Shown: positions 24,169-33,124, counted from the first letter of the stretch. The stretch is 43,493 nt of DNA from an uncultured Veillonellaceae bacterium (GCA_900315575.1 OMZR01000021.1:1-43493), one strand, 5' to 3'. The notes: generated by a model not told the origin, from the sequence alone. A program made the numbers and translations.

Positions 24169-25191
24169 TCACTCCTCCATGAGTTTCTGAACGCCCGCCT
24201 GCGTAATCACGCCAGATTGCAGCAGGCGCTGGCCCTCCTGTGCAAATGTCGTCATGCCGGCCTGCCTGCCAGACCGAAGTGCATTGGGAATCTGCGGATC
24301 CTCAGCCGCGCGGATCATATGACAGATGGCAGGCGTCCGAAGCAAAACTTCATAGACTGCCTGCCGCCCCTCCCGCACGCGGATCAGGCGCTCGGCGACG
24401 ATGGCCGTCAGCGAAGCTGCGAGTGCCGCCCGTATCGGCTGCTGTTCCTCTGCCGGAAAGAAATCAGCAAGCCGCTGCGGCGCCTCGGCCGCCGTCCGCG
24501 CATGGATCGTCGACAGCACGAGCGTCCCCGCCTCTGCCGCTGCGAGTGCCGCACGAATCGTCTCGCGATCACGCAGTTCGGAAACGAGCAGAACATCAGG
24601 ATCCTCGCGCAACGTGCTGCGAATGGCAGCATCAAATGTCGTGAAATCCCGTCCGAGCTCCCTCTGATGAAAGATGCTGCCTTCCTTCTGATACAGAAAT
24701 TCAACGGGGTCCTCAAGCGTCACGACATGCAGCGGCCGCTGCTCTGCCAGTGCCAGCAGCAACGCCGCAAGCGTCGTGCTCTTGCCCGATCCCACACGTC
24801 CCGTCATCAGGATCAGGCCGTGGTGCACCTTGGAAAGTCCCACGAGGCCCGCAGGCGCTCCAATCTCGTCAAACGTCGGAATGTGCTCGGGCAGCAGGCG
24901 GAACGCCAGCGCCTCCCTGCCATTCGCCAGATACGCATGGCCGCGCAGCCGCCGTCCCGCGAACGAAAGAGAGAAATCCACATCTTCCTTCGCGCGCTGG
25001 AGACGCCGCAAAAGCCCTGCCTGCTGTCCGAGCCATGCGCCAATCGAAGCAGCAGGCAGCCAGGCGGCCGGCACGAGACTTCCATCCTTCCGCAAGAACG
25101 CAGGCGCATCCGGCGTCAGATGCAGATCGGACGCTTCGCATTCCACCATGCAGCCGAGCAGCGCCTCGACCGTCATCACTTCAAGCTTCAC
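24169..25191 (-). CDS. pilT: Twitching-motility type ATPase PilT
   Basis: This 340-residue hexameric ATPase is expected to power pilus retraction. It shows Walker A GRVGSGKST (131-139), the Asp box TLEDPVEFLY, Walker B region LREDPDVLLVSELRD, and the His box STIHARTAAE. The usual G in VGE(M/L)RD is S here. Start assigned at GTG 25191, which overlaps pilB by 11 bases and has only a modest GAGG upstream; ATG at 25176 is the alternative. Presence of both pilB and pilT argues for a dynamic pilus rather than only secretion. Confidence 0.9.
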   Translation of the reverse strand: MKLEVMTVEALLGCMVECEASDLHLTPDAPAFLRKDGSLVPAAWLPAASIGAWLGQQAGLLRRLQRAKEDVDFSLSFAGRRLRGHAYLANGREALAFRLLPEHIPTFDEIGAPAGLVGLSKVHHGLILMTGRVGSGKSTTLAALLLALAEQRPLHVVTLEDPVEFLYQKEGSIFHQRELGRDFTTFDAAIRSTLREDPDVLLVSELRDRETIRAALAAAEAGTLVLSTIHARTAAEAPQRLADFFPAEEQQPIRAALAASLTAIVAERLIRVREGRQAVYEVLLRTPAICHMIRAAEDPQIPNALRSGRQAGMTTFAQEGQRLLQSGVITQAGVQKLMEE

Positions 25192-26452
25192 TGAGCATCC
25201 GCCTCACTTCCTCCCATGTCGTCTCGCCAGCGAGAACTTTTTCGCGGCCATCCTCCCGCATGGTCTGGAGCCCTGCTTTCTTCGCGAGTGCACGGAGCTC
25301 CTCGATTTCCACGCCATGCACGATTTCCTTCCTCATCTCATCCGTGAGCACGAGCACTTCCGCGAGCACCATGCGGCCGCGATACCCCGTCCCGTGGCAG
25401 GCAGGGCAGCCGCGGCCGCGATAGAGCGTCGTCCCGGCAGGAACGCCGAGGGCTTCCGCCTCTCCTGGATCCGCCTCATATGATTCACGGCAATCCGGAC
25501 AGATCCGTCGCACGAGCCGTTGTGCGATCACGCCGCGCAGCGTTGCTGCCAGAAGATAGGGCGGCAGGTGCATCTCGAGCAGGCGCAATACTGCGAGGCA
25601 TGCATCGTCTGCATGCAGCGTCGTGAGGACGCGATGCCCCGTCAGCGCCGCACGGAGCGCGACCTCTGCTGTTTCCTTGTCGCGCATTTCGCCGACGGCA
25701 AAAATTTCCGCATCGAGGCGCAGAACATGGCGGAACATCTCCGCAAACGTCTTCCCTGCTTCTTCACGGACAGGAATCTGCAGGACACCGGGCAGGAGGT
25801 ACTCCACGGGATCATCCAACGTCAGAATGCTTGTCTCCTGACGGTTCAGCTCCGAGAGTCCGGCATAGAGCGTCGTCGTCTTCCCCGCTCCCATCGGGCC
25901 GACCCAGGCCGTGATCCCCGACGGACTCTGCAGCAAGGTGCGGATTCTTGCCTCGTCATTTTCCGAGAATCCAAGTGCTCCCAGCTCCCAGACATGACCG
26001 TCGCGCGGCAGGAGGCGAAGGACAATTGCCTCCCCATTTACCGAAGACATCGTCGCAGCACGCACATCGACATCTCCGCCCTCCCGTGAAAATGTGAATC
26101 TCCCATCCTGCGGCTCGCGCGACTGGCTGACATCCATCTTGGCCAAAACTTTGATACATGATAAAAATACGGCATAAACCTTCTTGGGAAGTTCATGCCG
26201 TACTTGAAGAAGTCCGTCCAGGCGAATGCGGATACGCACGCTGGATGCCTGCGGTTCCACATGGATATCGCTCGCACCATCCTCCGCCGCCTCAGAAATG
26301 ACAGCATCGACGAGCGCTCTGACAGGAGAGACTCCGCTTGTCGTCATGCGCGCAGCAGCCCCGCCATGCATTTGCGCCTCCTGGCGGTCGATTTCACGGA
26401 GCACCTGCTGCACGAGATGATGAAATTCAACATTCTGCTGCCGCTCCGTCAT
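25181..26452 (-). CDS. pilB: Type IV pilus assembly ATPase PilB/GspE, short form
   Basis: This assembly motor has 423 residues, shorter than the roughly 560 of canonical PilB, because the N-terminal MshEN-type domains are absent. Visible motifs are GASDIHVEP, Walker A GPMGAGKT (185-192), TLDDPVEYLL, a degenerate Walker B region LRLDAEIFAVGEMRD, TTLHADDA and a zinc-binding tetracysteine motif (C318, C321, C349, C352). It is the first gene of the operon and has a near-consensus promoter. The lack of an MshEN domain would remove the usual site for c-di-GMP or PilM-type control. Confidence 0.92.
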   Translation of the reverse strand: MTERQQNVEFHHLVQQVLREIDRQEAQMHGGAAARMTTSGVSPVRALVDAVISEAAEDGASDIHVEPQASSVRIRIRLDGLLQVRHELPKKVYAVFLSCIKVLAKMDVSQSREPQDGRFTFSREGGDVDVRAATMSSVNGEAIVLRLLPRDGHVWELGALGFSENDEARIRTLLQSPSGITAWVGPMGAGKTTTLYAGLSELNRQETSILTLDDPVEYLLPGVLQIPVREEAGKTFAEMFRHVLRLDAEIFAVGEMRDKETAEVALRAALTGHRVLTTLHADDACLAVLRLLEMHLPPYLLAATLRGVIAQRLVRRICPDCRESYEADPGEAEALGVPAGTTLYRGRGCPACHGTGYRGRMVLAEVLVLTDEMRKEIVHGVEIEELRALAKKAGLQTMREDGREKVLAGETTWEEVRRMLSEA

Positions 26453-26507
26453 GCCGAAGACCTTCTTTCATCCATGATTTCAAAGATTTAAATCTTGCTT
26501 TTTGTTT

Positions 26508-26536
26508 ATTGTATCTCGGTTCTCTGTATTTTGCAA
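26508..26536 (-). promoter_or_regulatory. Promoter of the pil operon
   Basis: On the minus strand, TTGCAA (26531-26536) and TACAAT (26508-26513) are separated by 17 bases, about 55 bases before pilB. This is a housekeeping-type promoter. The next downstream terminator recognised is the one after aroB. Confidence 0.8.
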
Positions 26537-26582
26537 GCATTCTTCCATCTTTTCGATCCTATATCTCCAATCTCGGGTTTCC

Positions 26583-26611
26583 TTGCGCTCCGCCTGCCGA
26601 GATGATAAAAT
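26583..26611 (+). promoter_or_regulatory. Promoter of the plus-strand hypothetical gene
   Basis: TTGCGC (26583-26588) and TAAAAT (26606-26611) are separated by 17 bases, 40 bases before the ATG at 26651. It diverges from the pil promoter, and the two -35 regions are about 45 bases apart. Confidence 0.65.
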
Positions 26612-26650
26612 GGCTTTCAGATATCACAGACCTCTCGAAAGGAGTCTCAT

Positions 26651-27304
26651 ATGGTTCTCTACCTTCTCGCAGCCATCCTCGTCGTGCTGCTGATTCTCTT
26701 GTACCGCTATCTGCCGAACAAGCGCATCTATGCCTGCTTCTGCGTCACGCTTGCTGTGCTCGGCGTCCTTTGCTACCTCTTTTTCCCGCGCACGTCGCAA
26801 AACGAGGCCATGACAGAGGAGCAGAAGTATGACATCCTCCAGCAGCAGCAGATTTTCGCGACATGGTACGCGGGCTATCAGAAAGATGTCAAAGACCTCG
26901 ACCACAACTGGCGCTGGTATCATCAGATTCTCGAGGATTTCAAGGAGGACAATATCAGCATTCAGACGGCCTACGTGCGTCTCAAGCAGCTCGAGGAAGA
27001 CGAAAAGGCGCTGACGGCCCGTATTGGTGCCAGCGCCCCGCCGCTCGAACTCCATGACAACTTCTACGATCTCACGGCCTCCATCGTCCAGAAGACGAAA
27101 TCCTATGCCGAGGCGCAGCAGAAAGCCATCACGCTGACGCGCGCCGCCAGCGATCCCCAGCGCATGCCGACCGACGACCAGGAAGAGCAGAACCGCCTGC
27201 TCCAGACCGTCATGGAGAAAGAATCCCCCGTCGGCCTCTTTACAGCAGAAGAGATCGCCGAAATCCGAAATGGATTGGCGATCCCTGATGAATTCGAACC
27301 TTGA
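26651..27304 (+). CDS. Membrane-anchored protein of unknown function
   Basis: This 217-residue protein has two hydrophobic N-terminal segments (about 2-20 and 28-46), then a helical, charged soluble part (LQQQQIFATWYAGYQKDVKDLDHNWRWYHQ...) and a C-terminal TAEEIAEIRNGLAI segment. AAAGGAG precedes the ATG. It is the only plus-strand gene in the window and stands alone with its own promoter and terminator. Its last about 20 codons have a 91%-identical DNA copy at 42301-42357. I do not recognise a family, and the divergent pil operon gives no firm clue. Confidence 0.85.
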   Translation: MVLYLLAAILVVLLILLYRYLPNKRIYACFCVTLAVLGVLCYLFFPRTSQNEAMTEEQKYDILQQQQIFATWYAGYQKDVKDLDHNWRWYHQILEDFKEDNISIQTAYVRLKQLEEDEKALTARIGASAPPLELHDNFYDLTASIVQKTKSYAEAQQKAITLTRAASDPQRMPTDDQEEQNRLLQTVMEKESPVGLFTAEEIAEIRNGLAIPDEFEP

Positions 27305-27317
27305 TTTTCAGCCTTCC

Positions 27318-27350
27318 GCACGAACCTCCACGGTTCGTGCTTATTTTTTC
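27318..27350 (+). terminator. Rho-independent terminator after the hypothetical gene
   Basis: The perfect 9-bp stem GCACGAACC / GGTTCGTGC with a 5-base loop is followed by TTATTTTTT. The T-run overlaps the stop codon of the convergent GH26 gene. The hairpin could also stop transcription from that side, although no T-run follows it on the minus strand. Confidence 0.85.
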
Positions 27351-30010
27351 ACTGCGCGCACATCATCAAAGAAGATATGGGAATCCACGTCTGCATCCCC
27401 GACCGTGTTGCAGTAAATCGCAAAATGCTGCACGGCGGATTTGTCGAACGTGCCGCCGTTCTTGCCTTGGAACTGCGCAAATGGCAGCGTCACGAGCTGC
27501 GGCGGCGTCGTCTTTGCGAGGCTCGTGAGATCGACCTCGAAATCCTCACCGTTCGAGTTCAGCTGGCAGATGAGCTTCTGCCCTCTGCCGTCCGGCGTCA
27601 CCCAGAACTGGACGGCGTCGTACGCAGACCAATCGACACCGCCGAGGCTCTTCACGATGCCGGCATAGCCCCCCTTGTTGATCTGATAGTGGAAATCGAG
27701 CCCCGTCTCGCCGCCTGCGTGCGTTGCCGCGAGCAGCGGCTCGACCGAGCAACCGGCACCACAGTTCGTCGAATACGCCGCCTTCAGCAGGCCGCCGTCG
27801 CCATAATAGCTCTCGAAGTCATCGACGAGCGCCGGATCTTTTGCAGGTTCCGGCATGTTGAACAGCACCATGACGCTGTCGGCCGTCTTGCCGTCGAGCT
27901 GGAGCTCTGCCTGGCCGACCGTCGTGCCCGCTGCTGCGAGCGCATCTGCCGTAATCTCGCCTTTCACGCTGCCTGCGCTATCTGGGACGGCCGGCAGCTT
28001 TGCGATGACAGAGCCGTCTTTTCGCTTGAGCACAAATTCCGCCGATTCGTACGAACCAGCGACACGGGCCCTGATGGTTTCCGGCTGGAGCACGCGCTCC
28101 ATGGAGCCCGGTGCTGTGAGATAGCCGCATTCCGCCGCTGCTGGCCGGACGGCTACGGAAAGTTTCGACAAATCCGGCGTCTGCCCCGCAAAGACCGACT
28201 GCGGCGCATTGTAGAACGAGATAAATTCATTTACCATCTCATGACCGCGCATCGGCGTCACGAGATAGGGCTGATCGAAGTTTCCTTCATTGAAATTCGA
28301 CCATGTCATGAAATATGCCATCTTGTGCGGCGCAATCGTCTTCATGGCCTCGTTGAACCAGTCAGGACGCTGGTTGCCCGTCTTTGCGAGCGCTCCGCCG
28401 CTCGTCCCGACGAGGATGCCTGTCTCCGTCACAGCTGCGAGCTTGTCATGCGCGTCTGCAAAGGATTCCACAGCCTTCATCGTTTCATCAAAGCTTTTCA
28501 TCCAGCCGTCATGCTTCTGCGGGTCGCGATGATAGGTATCGAATCCTGTAATGTCGATGAACGCATCCCCCGGATAGCGCGAGAGATAGTCGGCCGCATC
28601 AGCCACCGGGCCGCCCGGCGAGTACGCATAAAGAAGATTGTGCAACCCCTTGACATCGCGCAGATACTTCACGGTGTAACGGAAGAGATTCTTGTACTCG
28701 CTCGGCGTGCAGTGCGCCGCGCCCCACCAGAACCAGCTGCCGTTGTTTTCGTGGAACGGACGGAAGATCACGGGCACATGTTCTTTCTGCAAGATGCTGA
28801 GAAAATCTGCGACCATGTCGAGGTAACCGTCATAAACTGCGTTGAGGTCGCCGCCCGGCACGATGCGCTGCACGACGCTGCCGCTTGTGTTGTTCGGCGA
28901 GTAGCCTGTGTAATCATATTTTCCATCAATTTTCGGACGTTTCGCAACTTCTGCAAAATTCGGCATGTGGCACGACATCGTGAGGATGGCACCCTTTTTC
29001 GTGGCTGGCAGCACTAGGCGCGCAAGCTTCGTCGCATACGTCTCGCCATTTGCGCGCTCCGCCTCCGTGAGCTTGAGCTCGTTCCCCGTCAGCGCCAGGC
29101 CGTCCATGCCGACGACACCGGAGAAATCCTTCACGATATCATACGTATCCGACGCGCCGGGCAGTTTGCTGACCTTGCGGTTCATCTCATTCTGGTGGCC
29201 GTAGAGCACCTGATCGGATGCTGCAATCCCCTTCATATAAGCATAGACGCGCGCGGTCTCCGGCGTGGCATCCTTGTCCACGAGCGACACGGTCTGCGGC
29301 ACGGCGAGCTTTGCGAGTTCCACAGTCTGCTGCGGCTGGACGGCCGTCTTCACGTCCACATAACCATCGGCCACCTGCCCAGCTTCCGCGCGGAGCTTGC
29401 CAATGAAGAGGTCACCCTTGTAATCCGTATGGCTGCCGACAATGCTGACCATGAAGTACGTGAGCGGTGCTTCCTGCTTCGGGATGGGCACGCGCACATG
29501 CACAACCTTCCAGCCCTGCCCCGCATTTTCCGCCTTTTTCGTCTCAATGGCGACATCCGTATTGATGACTTCCTGGCCCTTCGCATCCTTTGCGTAGACC
29601 TTCGTCCGGAACTCGCCGCTCGTCATCTGCTTCGGATGGTAGTAGAAATCATAAGACACGACGTTCGCGCCCGCGAGATCGAGCGGCTGCTCCGCCGCCC
29701 TGCCATCCTCGAGCTTCACCTCGGACCAGCTTTCGTCCGCTTCCTGCGAAAAATCAACGCCGAGTCGTACGCAGCCGCCATGTTCGGACGAATGTTCGAT
29801 GACAGGATCTCCCTTGTAAGCCCACTTGCCGCCATATTTCCATCCATCGAGGCCTTCCTGGAACGTCCAGCTCACGCCCTGCGCTTCCGCGGCTTCGGTC
29901 TGTGCGATGACGATTGTTGGCATCATCTGCGGCAGTACGGCCGGGACGCCCAGCACGATGCCTGCCGACAACGTCAGCGAAACCGCCCGCCGCAATCTCT
30001 TCAGCTTCAT
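27341..30010 (-). CDS. Secreted modular beta-mannanase (GH26) with flanking carbohydrate-binding-like domains
   Basis: This 889-residue endo-beta-1,4-mannanase candidate has a signal peptide (about 1-37), a beta-sandwich region (about 45-210, starting GVSWTFQEGLDGWKYGG; CBM-like), and a GH26 catalytic domain (about 250-605). An Ig-like segment and a second CBM-like beta-sandwich (about 728-889, starting LVDDFESYYGDGG) follow. The acid/base is E421 in RPFHENNGSWFWWG and the nucleophile E529 in VTETG. No SLH or lipobox is visible, so it may be released or periplasmic. AAGGAG lies eight bases before the ATG. It has its own strong promoter, apart from the transporter operon upstream. Confidence 0.92.
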   Translation of the reverse strand: MKLKRLRRAVSLTLSAGIVLGVPAVLPQMMPTIVIAQTEAAEAQGVSWTFQEGLDGWKYGGKWAYKGDPVIEHSSEHGGCVRLGVDFSQEADESWSEVKLEDGRAAEQPLDLAGANVVSYDFYYHPKQMTSGEFRTKVYAKDAKGQEVINTDVAIETKKAENAGQGWKVVHVRVPIPKQEAPLTYFMVSIVGSHTDYKGDLFIGKLRAEAGQVADGYVDVKTAVQPQQTVELAKLAVPQTVSLVDKDATPETARVYAYMKGIAASDQVLYGHQNEMNRKVSKLPGASDTYDIVKDFSGVVGMDGLALTGNELKLTEAERANGETYATKLARLVLPATKKGAILTMSCHMPNFAEVAKRPKIDGKYDYTGYSPNNTSGSVVQRIVPGGDLNAVYDGYLDMVADFLSILQKEHVPVIFRPFHENNGSWFWWGAAHCTPSEYKNLFRYTVKYLRDVKGLHNLLYAYSPGGPVADAADYLSRYPGDAFIDITGFDTYHRDPQKHDGWMKSFDETMKAVESFADAHDKLAAVTETGILVGTSGGALAKTGNQRPDWFNEAMKTIAPHKMAYFMTWSNFNEGNFDQPYLVTPMRGHEMVNEFISFYNAPQSVFAGQTPDLSKLSVAVRPAAAECGYLTAPGSMERVLQPETIRARVAGSYESAEFVLKRKDGSVIAKLPAVPDSAGSVKGEITADALAAAGTTVGQAELQLDGKTADSVMVLFNMPEPAKDPALVDDFESYYGDGGLLKAAYSTNCGAGCSVEPLLAATHAGGETGLDFHYQINKGGYAGIVKSLGGVDWSAYDAVQFWVTPDGRGQKLICQLNSNGEDFEVDLTSLAKTTPPQLVTLPFAQFQGKNGGTFDKSAVQHFAIYCNTVGDADVDSHIFFDDVRAVKK

Positions 30011-30067
30011 ATCCTTCTCTCCTTCATATCTTCATCCAGCAAGCGTGATGATTCTTGCTTGGATTTC

Positions 30068-30096
30068 ATTATACAGGATTCATCGTATGTTGTCGA
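30068..30096 (-). promoter_or_regulatory. Promoter of the large GH26 gene
   Basis: On the minus strand, TCGACA (30091-30096) and TATAAT (30068-30073) are separated by 17 bases. The leader is about 55 bases. No copy of the 13-base LacI operator overlaps it; only a weak look-alike, TTATACTAAG, lies upstream at 30113-30122. No clear terminator for the porin gene is visible in 30097-30132. Confidence 0.75.
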
Positions 30097-30132
30097 TAAA
30101 AGTTATATCATTTTATACTAAGAGTATTTCTA

Positions 30133-31749
30133 TTAAAAACTCCACGCGATGCAGCTGTATACTTTCGCGCGGTCGCTGTGCACCGGATTCGTGATGGATT
30201 TGCCACGGCCGTATTTCAGACTGAACTGGCAGTTTGCCGTGAGATTGTAGAACATGCCGACTTCCCAGCCCTTCTGCCCCTGCCCGATGCCATCGCTGAG
30301 GTTCGTCTTCACGAGCGCGTCTGGTCCGAGATAGCGATAAGCAAGATAACAGCCGAACAGACCCGGACGGTCAGACGGGATGCCCGGGTTGCCGCGATAG
30401 CGGAGCTCGAGGTTCCATGCGTTGTCATGACCGTGCTGATTGCCGTGTGCATAGATGCCGTTGAGCATCCAGTTGTGGTCGATGCGGTAGTTCACGAGCG
30501 CTGCGCCGATATCGAGCCAGTCATGATCGTAGGCTGCCGAACGGAAATGGTACCAGCCGAGTGATCCGTCGAGCTTCTTGCTGTACGTATAATCCACGAC
30601 CGCGCCATAGTAATCCATGCGCTGCTTGTTGCCGCTGATGTTCCTGCGGTCGCCGCCGAGGTTGTCAACGTTTTCCTCTGTCTCCCCAAGATTCTTGTCG
30701 AAGTCGATGGAGCTGTAATCATAATCCCCGGATGCGCGGTACGCCTCCACCGTGCTGCGCTTGCTCGTGGGGACATAGCGCGTCTTGTCCGTCCAGTTGT
30801 TGTACGTCTGTGCCTGTCCTGCGCTCTTCACCCAGATTTTCTTCGCATCACCATCCGATATACCGAGTGCGCTCTTGAGTGCGGACTGCACGCCTGACGC
30901 CTGATCGGCGAGCCATCCTTCCGAGAAACCATCGATGTCCTTCACTTCTGCATCCATCGCCATGTCCCAGACTTTCGCATCGAGGCGGCCGCCGAAGACA
31001 TGCGTCGCGAACTTGCTCCCCCAATGCTCGAACTCGACGCCCTTGAGGTTGGCATCATTGACGAATCCATTCTGCACCCACGGCTGGAAGTCGCCGAATT
31101 TCAGCGTCTGCCCCGTCTTGCCGAGCGGACCTTCGACATAGATCTTGTCGAGGCGGAAGCCTGACGAGCGCGTCGAGCCGCCAATCCATTCTTCATCGTA
31201 TGCTTCTTCGTCATTCCACTTGCTCGCGCCCCACTTGTTATCGATGGCAAGATGCGCCGTAAAGCCGGAGCCCGGGACTTCGGCATCGGCATTGAGCCAG
31301 AATTCCTTCTCCCAGTACGGATCTGCCTTGTCTCCCGTCGGGCCTTTGTGCATATCGCGCATGTACTTCTGCGCAAAACCGCCACTCCACTTCACGTTGT
31401 CGCTGTGCTTCTCGAGATTCGCCACGCGGACGCCGAGGCTCGCGAGCTCGTCGCCAAACTCTGCTGCGAGCTTGTCGAGCTCTGCCTTGTCAGCCGCCGG
31501 GACCTCCTTCTTCGCCATGGCTTTCGCGACCATCTGCGCCATCTCGTAGCGCGTGATGCTACGCCCGCCTTGGAATGTCGCATCGCCATACCCTTCGATG
31601 ATGCCATCCTTCGCGAGCTGCGCGACAGCATCATAGGCCCAGTGATTCTCCGGCACGTCGCTGAATGGATTCTGAGCGGCAGACGCCGTCGATGAGAGTG
31701 CGAAGGTCATGATGGCAAGCGTGGTGAGAATACGTTTTCTTTTCTGCAT
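30133..31749 (-). CDS. Outer-membrane porin with N-terminal SLH domain
   Basis: This 538-residue protein has a signal peptide ending ASA (about residue 24) and one SLH domain (about 26-80; NPFSDVPENHWAYDAVAQL, GYGDATFQGGRSITRYEMA). A coiled-coil linker (about 84-115) and a long aromatic-rich beta-strand region with a C-terminal phenylalanine follow. In Negativicutes, SLH domains of such OmpM-like proteins bind polyamine-modified peptidoglycan and tether the outer membrane. Sitting between mannanase genes, this one is a candidate entry channel for manno-oligosaccharides, which is an inference. AAGGA lies upstream of the ATG. The 68 bases before it hold no clear promoter. Confidence 0.88.
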   Translation of the reverse strand: MQKRKRILTTLAIMTFALSSTASAAQNPFSDVPENHWAYDAVAQLAKDGIIEGYGDATFQGGRSITRYEMAQMVAKAMAKKEVPAADKAELDKLAAEFGDELASLGVRVANLEKHSDNVKWSGGFAQKYMRDMHKGPTGDKADPYWEKEFWLNADAEVPGSGFTAHLAIDNKWGASKWNDEEAYDEEWIGGSTRSSGFRLDKIYVEGPLGKTGQTLKFGDFQPWVQNGFVNDANLKGVEFEHWGSKFATHVFGGRLDAKVWDMAMDAEVKDIDGFSEGWLADQASGVQSALKSALGISDGDAKKIWVKSAGQAQTYNNWTDKTRYVPTSKRSTVEAYRASGDYDYSSIDFDKNLGETEENVDNLGGDRRNISGNKQRMDYYGAVVDYTYSKKLDGSLGWYHFRSAAYDHDWLDIGAALVNYRIDHNWMLNGIYAHGNQHGHDNAWNLELRYRGNPGIPSDRPGLFGCYLAYRYLGPDALVKTNLSDGIGQGQKGWEVGMFYNLTANCQFSLKYGRGKSITNPVHSDRAKVYSCIAWSF

Positions 31750-31817
31750 GCTGTTTCTTTCCTTTCTTTCCCCTTGTATGGAATCCCCGTTTTATATGTT
31801 TCTGTTTTTTTATGAAA

Positions 31818-33122
31818 TCAGGCATCCCTTCTTTCCCATGCTGCATAGTCCGCATTCTGCCCGGCAAAGATGCTGGCAGGATGGTTGTAGAAATCGATGA
31901 ACGCGTTGATCATTTCATGGCCGCGCGTTGCATCAACCATATAGGGCTGGTCGAAATTCGTCTCATCGAAATTCGACCATGTGAGAAAATACGCCATCTC
32001 ATGCGTCCGCATGACATCCATCGCATCGAGAAACCATGCATCATAGCCGTTGTGACGCTTTGCCATAGCGCTCTTCCCCACGAGCATCCCCGTCTCAGTG
32101 ACAGCCGCAACTTTGTGGTGCGCTCGGGCAAACTGCTCGACAATGCTGAGAACATCCTTGAACTCCTTTTCAAGGAAGCCATCGCCGCGCCGTGGATCCC
32201 GATGATACATGTCGAAGCCCGTGAGATCGACAAAGCGATCACCAGGGTATGTACGGCTGTAATCATCCTCGCTCCGCGTCTCTCCGCCGCCCGGCGAATA
32301 GGCGTAGAGCATGTTGTGCAGCCCCTTCCGCTGGAGATAGGCCTCCGTGTACTGGAAGAGCCGCCGGAACTCGTCCGGCGTGCAGTGGCCTGCGCCCCAC
32401 CAGAACCAGCTGCCCGTGTTTTCATGGAACGGGCGGAAGATCAACGGTACATCCGCCTGCTGGAGATGTCGGTCAAACGCTGTGACGAGGTCGAGATACC
32501 CTGTAAAGACCTCATTGAGATCGCCACCCGGCAGGATGCGGTGGACGACATTGCCGTCTGTATGATCCGGGGAGTAGCCACTGTAATCATATCTGCCGTC
32601 CCGATGTCTTTCCCGCTTCGCAACCTCGGCGAAATTCGGCATATGGCAGGAAAGCGTGACGATGGCACCTGCGCGGTCGGCCTTGACGGCCACGCGCGCG
32701 AGCTTCTCCGCGAGCGTGAGGCCGGATGCGCGCTCGCATTCCGTGAGATCGAGTTCGTACCCCGTCAACGCAAGACCATCCACGCCGACGACGGCAGGAT
32801 AATCGCCTGTGATATCATATGTGTCGGAATCGGTCTTCAGTTTTTTGCCGACTTTGCGATGCATGTCGTTCTGGTGGCCGTAAAGAATCCGATGGGTATG
32901 CGCGATGGCGCCGAGGTAGCGGAGCAGCGCCTTCGTCTTCGGTGTCGCCGCCTCATCTGCTGCCGTGACATCGGGTGCCTCAAGTTCTGCAAGGCAGACG
33001 CGCTTCTTCGAACGGACGTTCGCCACCTTCCTCACATAGCCGTCCCGGTCTGGCCGGACACGCGCCTCTGCAACATCCTCTTCCGCAAACACTGGTTCGA
33101 TCCAGCCTATGTTCGTTGCCAT
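31818..33122 (-). CDS. GH26 beta-mannanase without signal peptide
   Basis: This 434-residue enzyme is close to the GH26 domain of its 889-residue neighbour: RPFHENTGSWFWWG with acid/base E234, and VTETG with nucleophile E343. The N-terminus MATNIGWIEPVFAEED carries no signal peptide or membrane helix, and the upstream frame offers none, so the protein is probably cytoplasmic. That would fit cleavage of imported manno-oligosaccharides. The ATG at 33122 follows AAGGAGG by seven bases and begins two bases after the stop of the previous GH26, so the two are coupled. Confidence 0.9.
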   Translation of the reverse strand: MATNIGWIEPVFAEEDVAEARVRPDRDGYVRKVANVRSKKRVCLAELEAPDVTAADEAATPKTKALLRYLGAIAHTHRILYGHQNDMHRKVGKKLKTDSDTYDITGDYPAVVGVDGLALTGYELDLTECERASGLTLAEKLARVAVKADRAGAIVTLSCHMPNFAEVAKRERHRDGRYDYSGYSPDHTDGNVVHRILPGGDLNEVFTGYLDLVTAFDRHLQQADVPLIFRPFHENTGSWFWWGAGHCTPDEFRRLFQYTEAYLQRKGLHNMLYAYSPGGGETRSEDDYSRTYPGDRFVDLTGFDMYHRDPRRGDGFLEKEFKDVLSIVEQFARAHHKVAAVTETGMLVGKSAMAKRHNGYDAWFLDAMDVMRTHEMAYFLTWSNFDETNFDQPYMVDATRGHEMINAFIDFYNHPASIFAGQNADYAAWERRDA

Positions 33123-33124
33123 TC

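Noticed and set aside
27377-29017. 546-codon plus-strand open frame opposite the large GH26 gene
   Set aside because: Antisense to the catalytic and C-terminal domains of the mannanase; no own ribosome-binding site or recognisable domain.
30113-30122. TTATACTAAG as a third copy of the LacI operator
   Set aside because: It has an extra base inside the core and no good palindrome, and it does not overlap the mapped promoter elements.
30097-30132. Possible terminator after the porin gene (ATACT-3-AGTAT)
   Set aside because: The stem is five A/T-rich pairs and there is no clear T-run; transcription could run through into the large GH26 gene.
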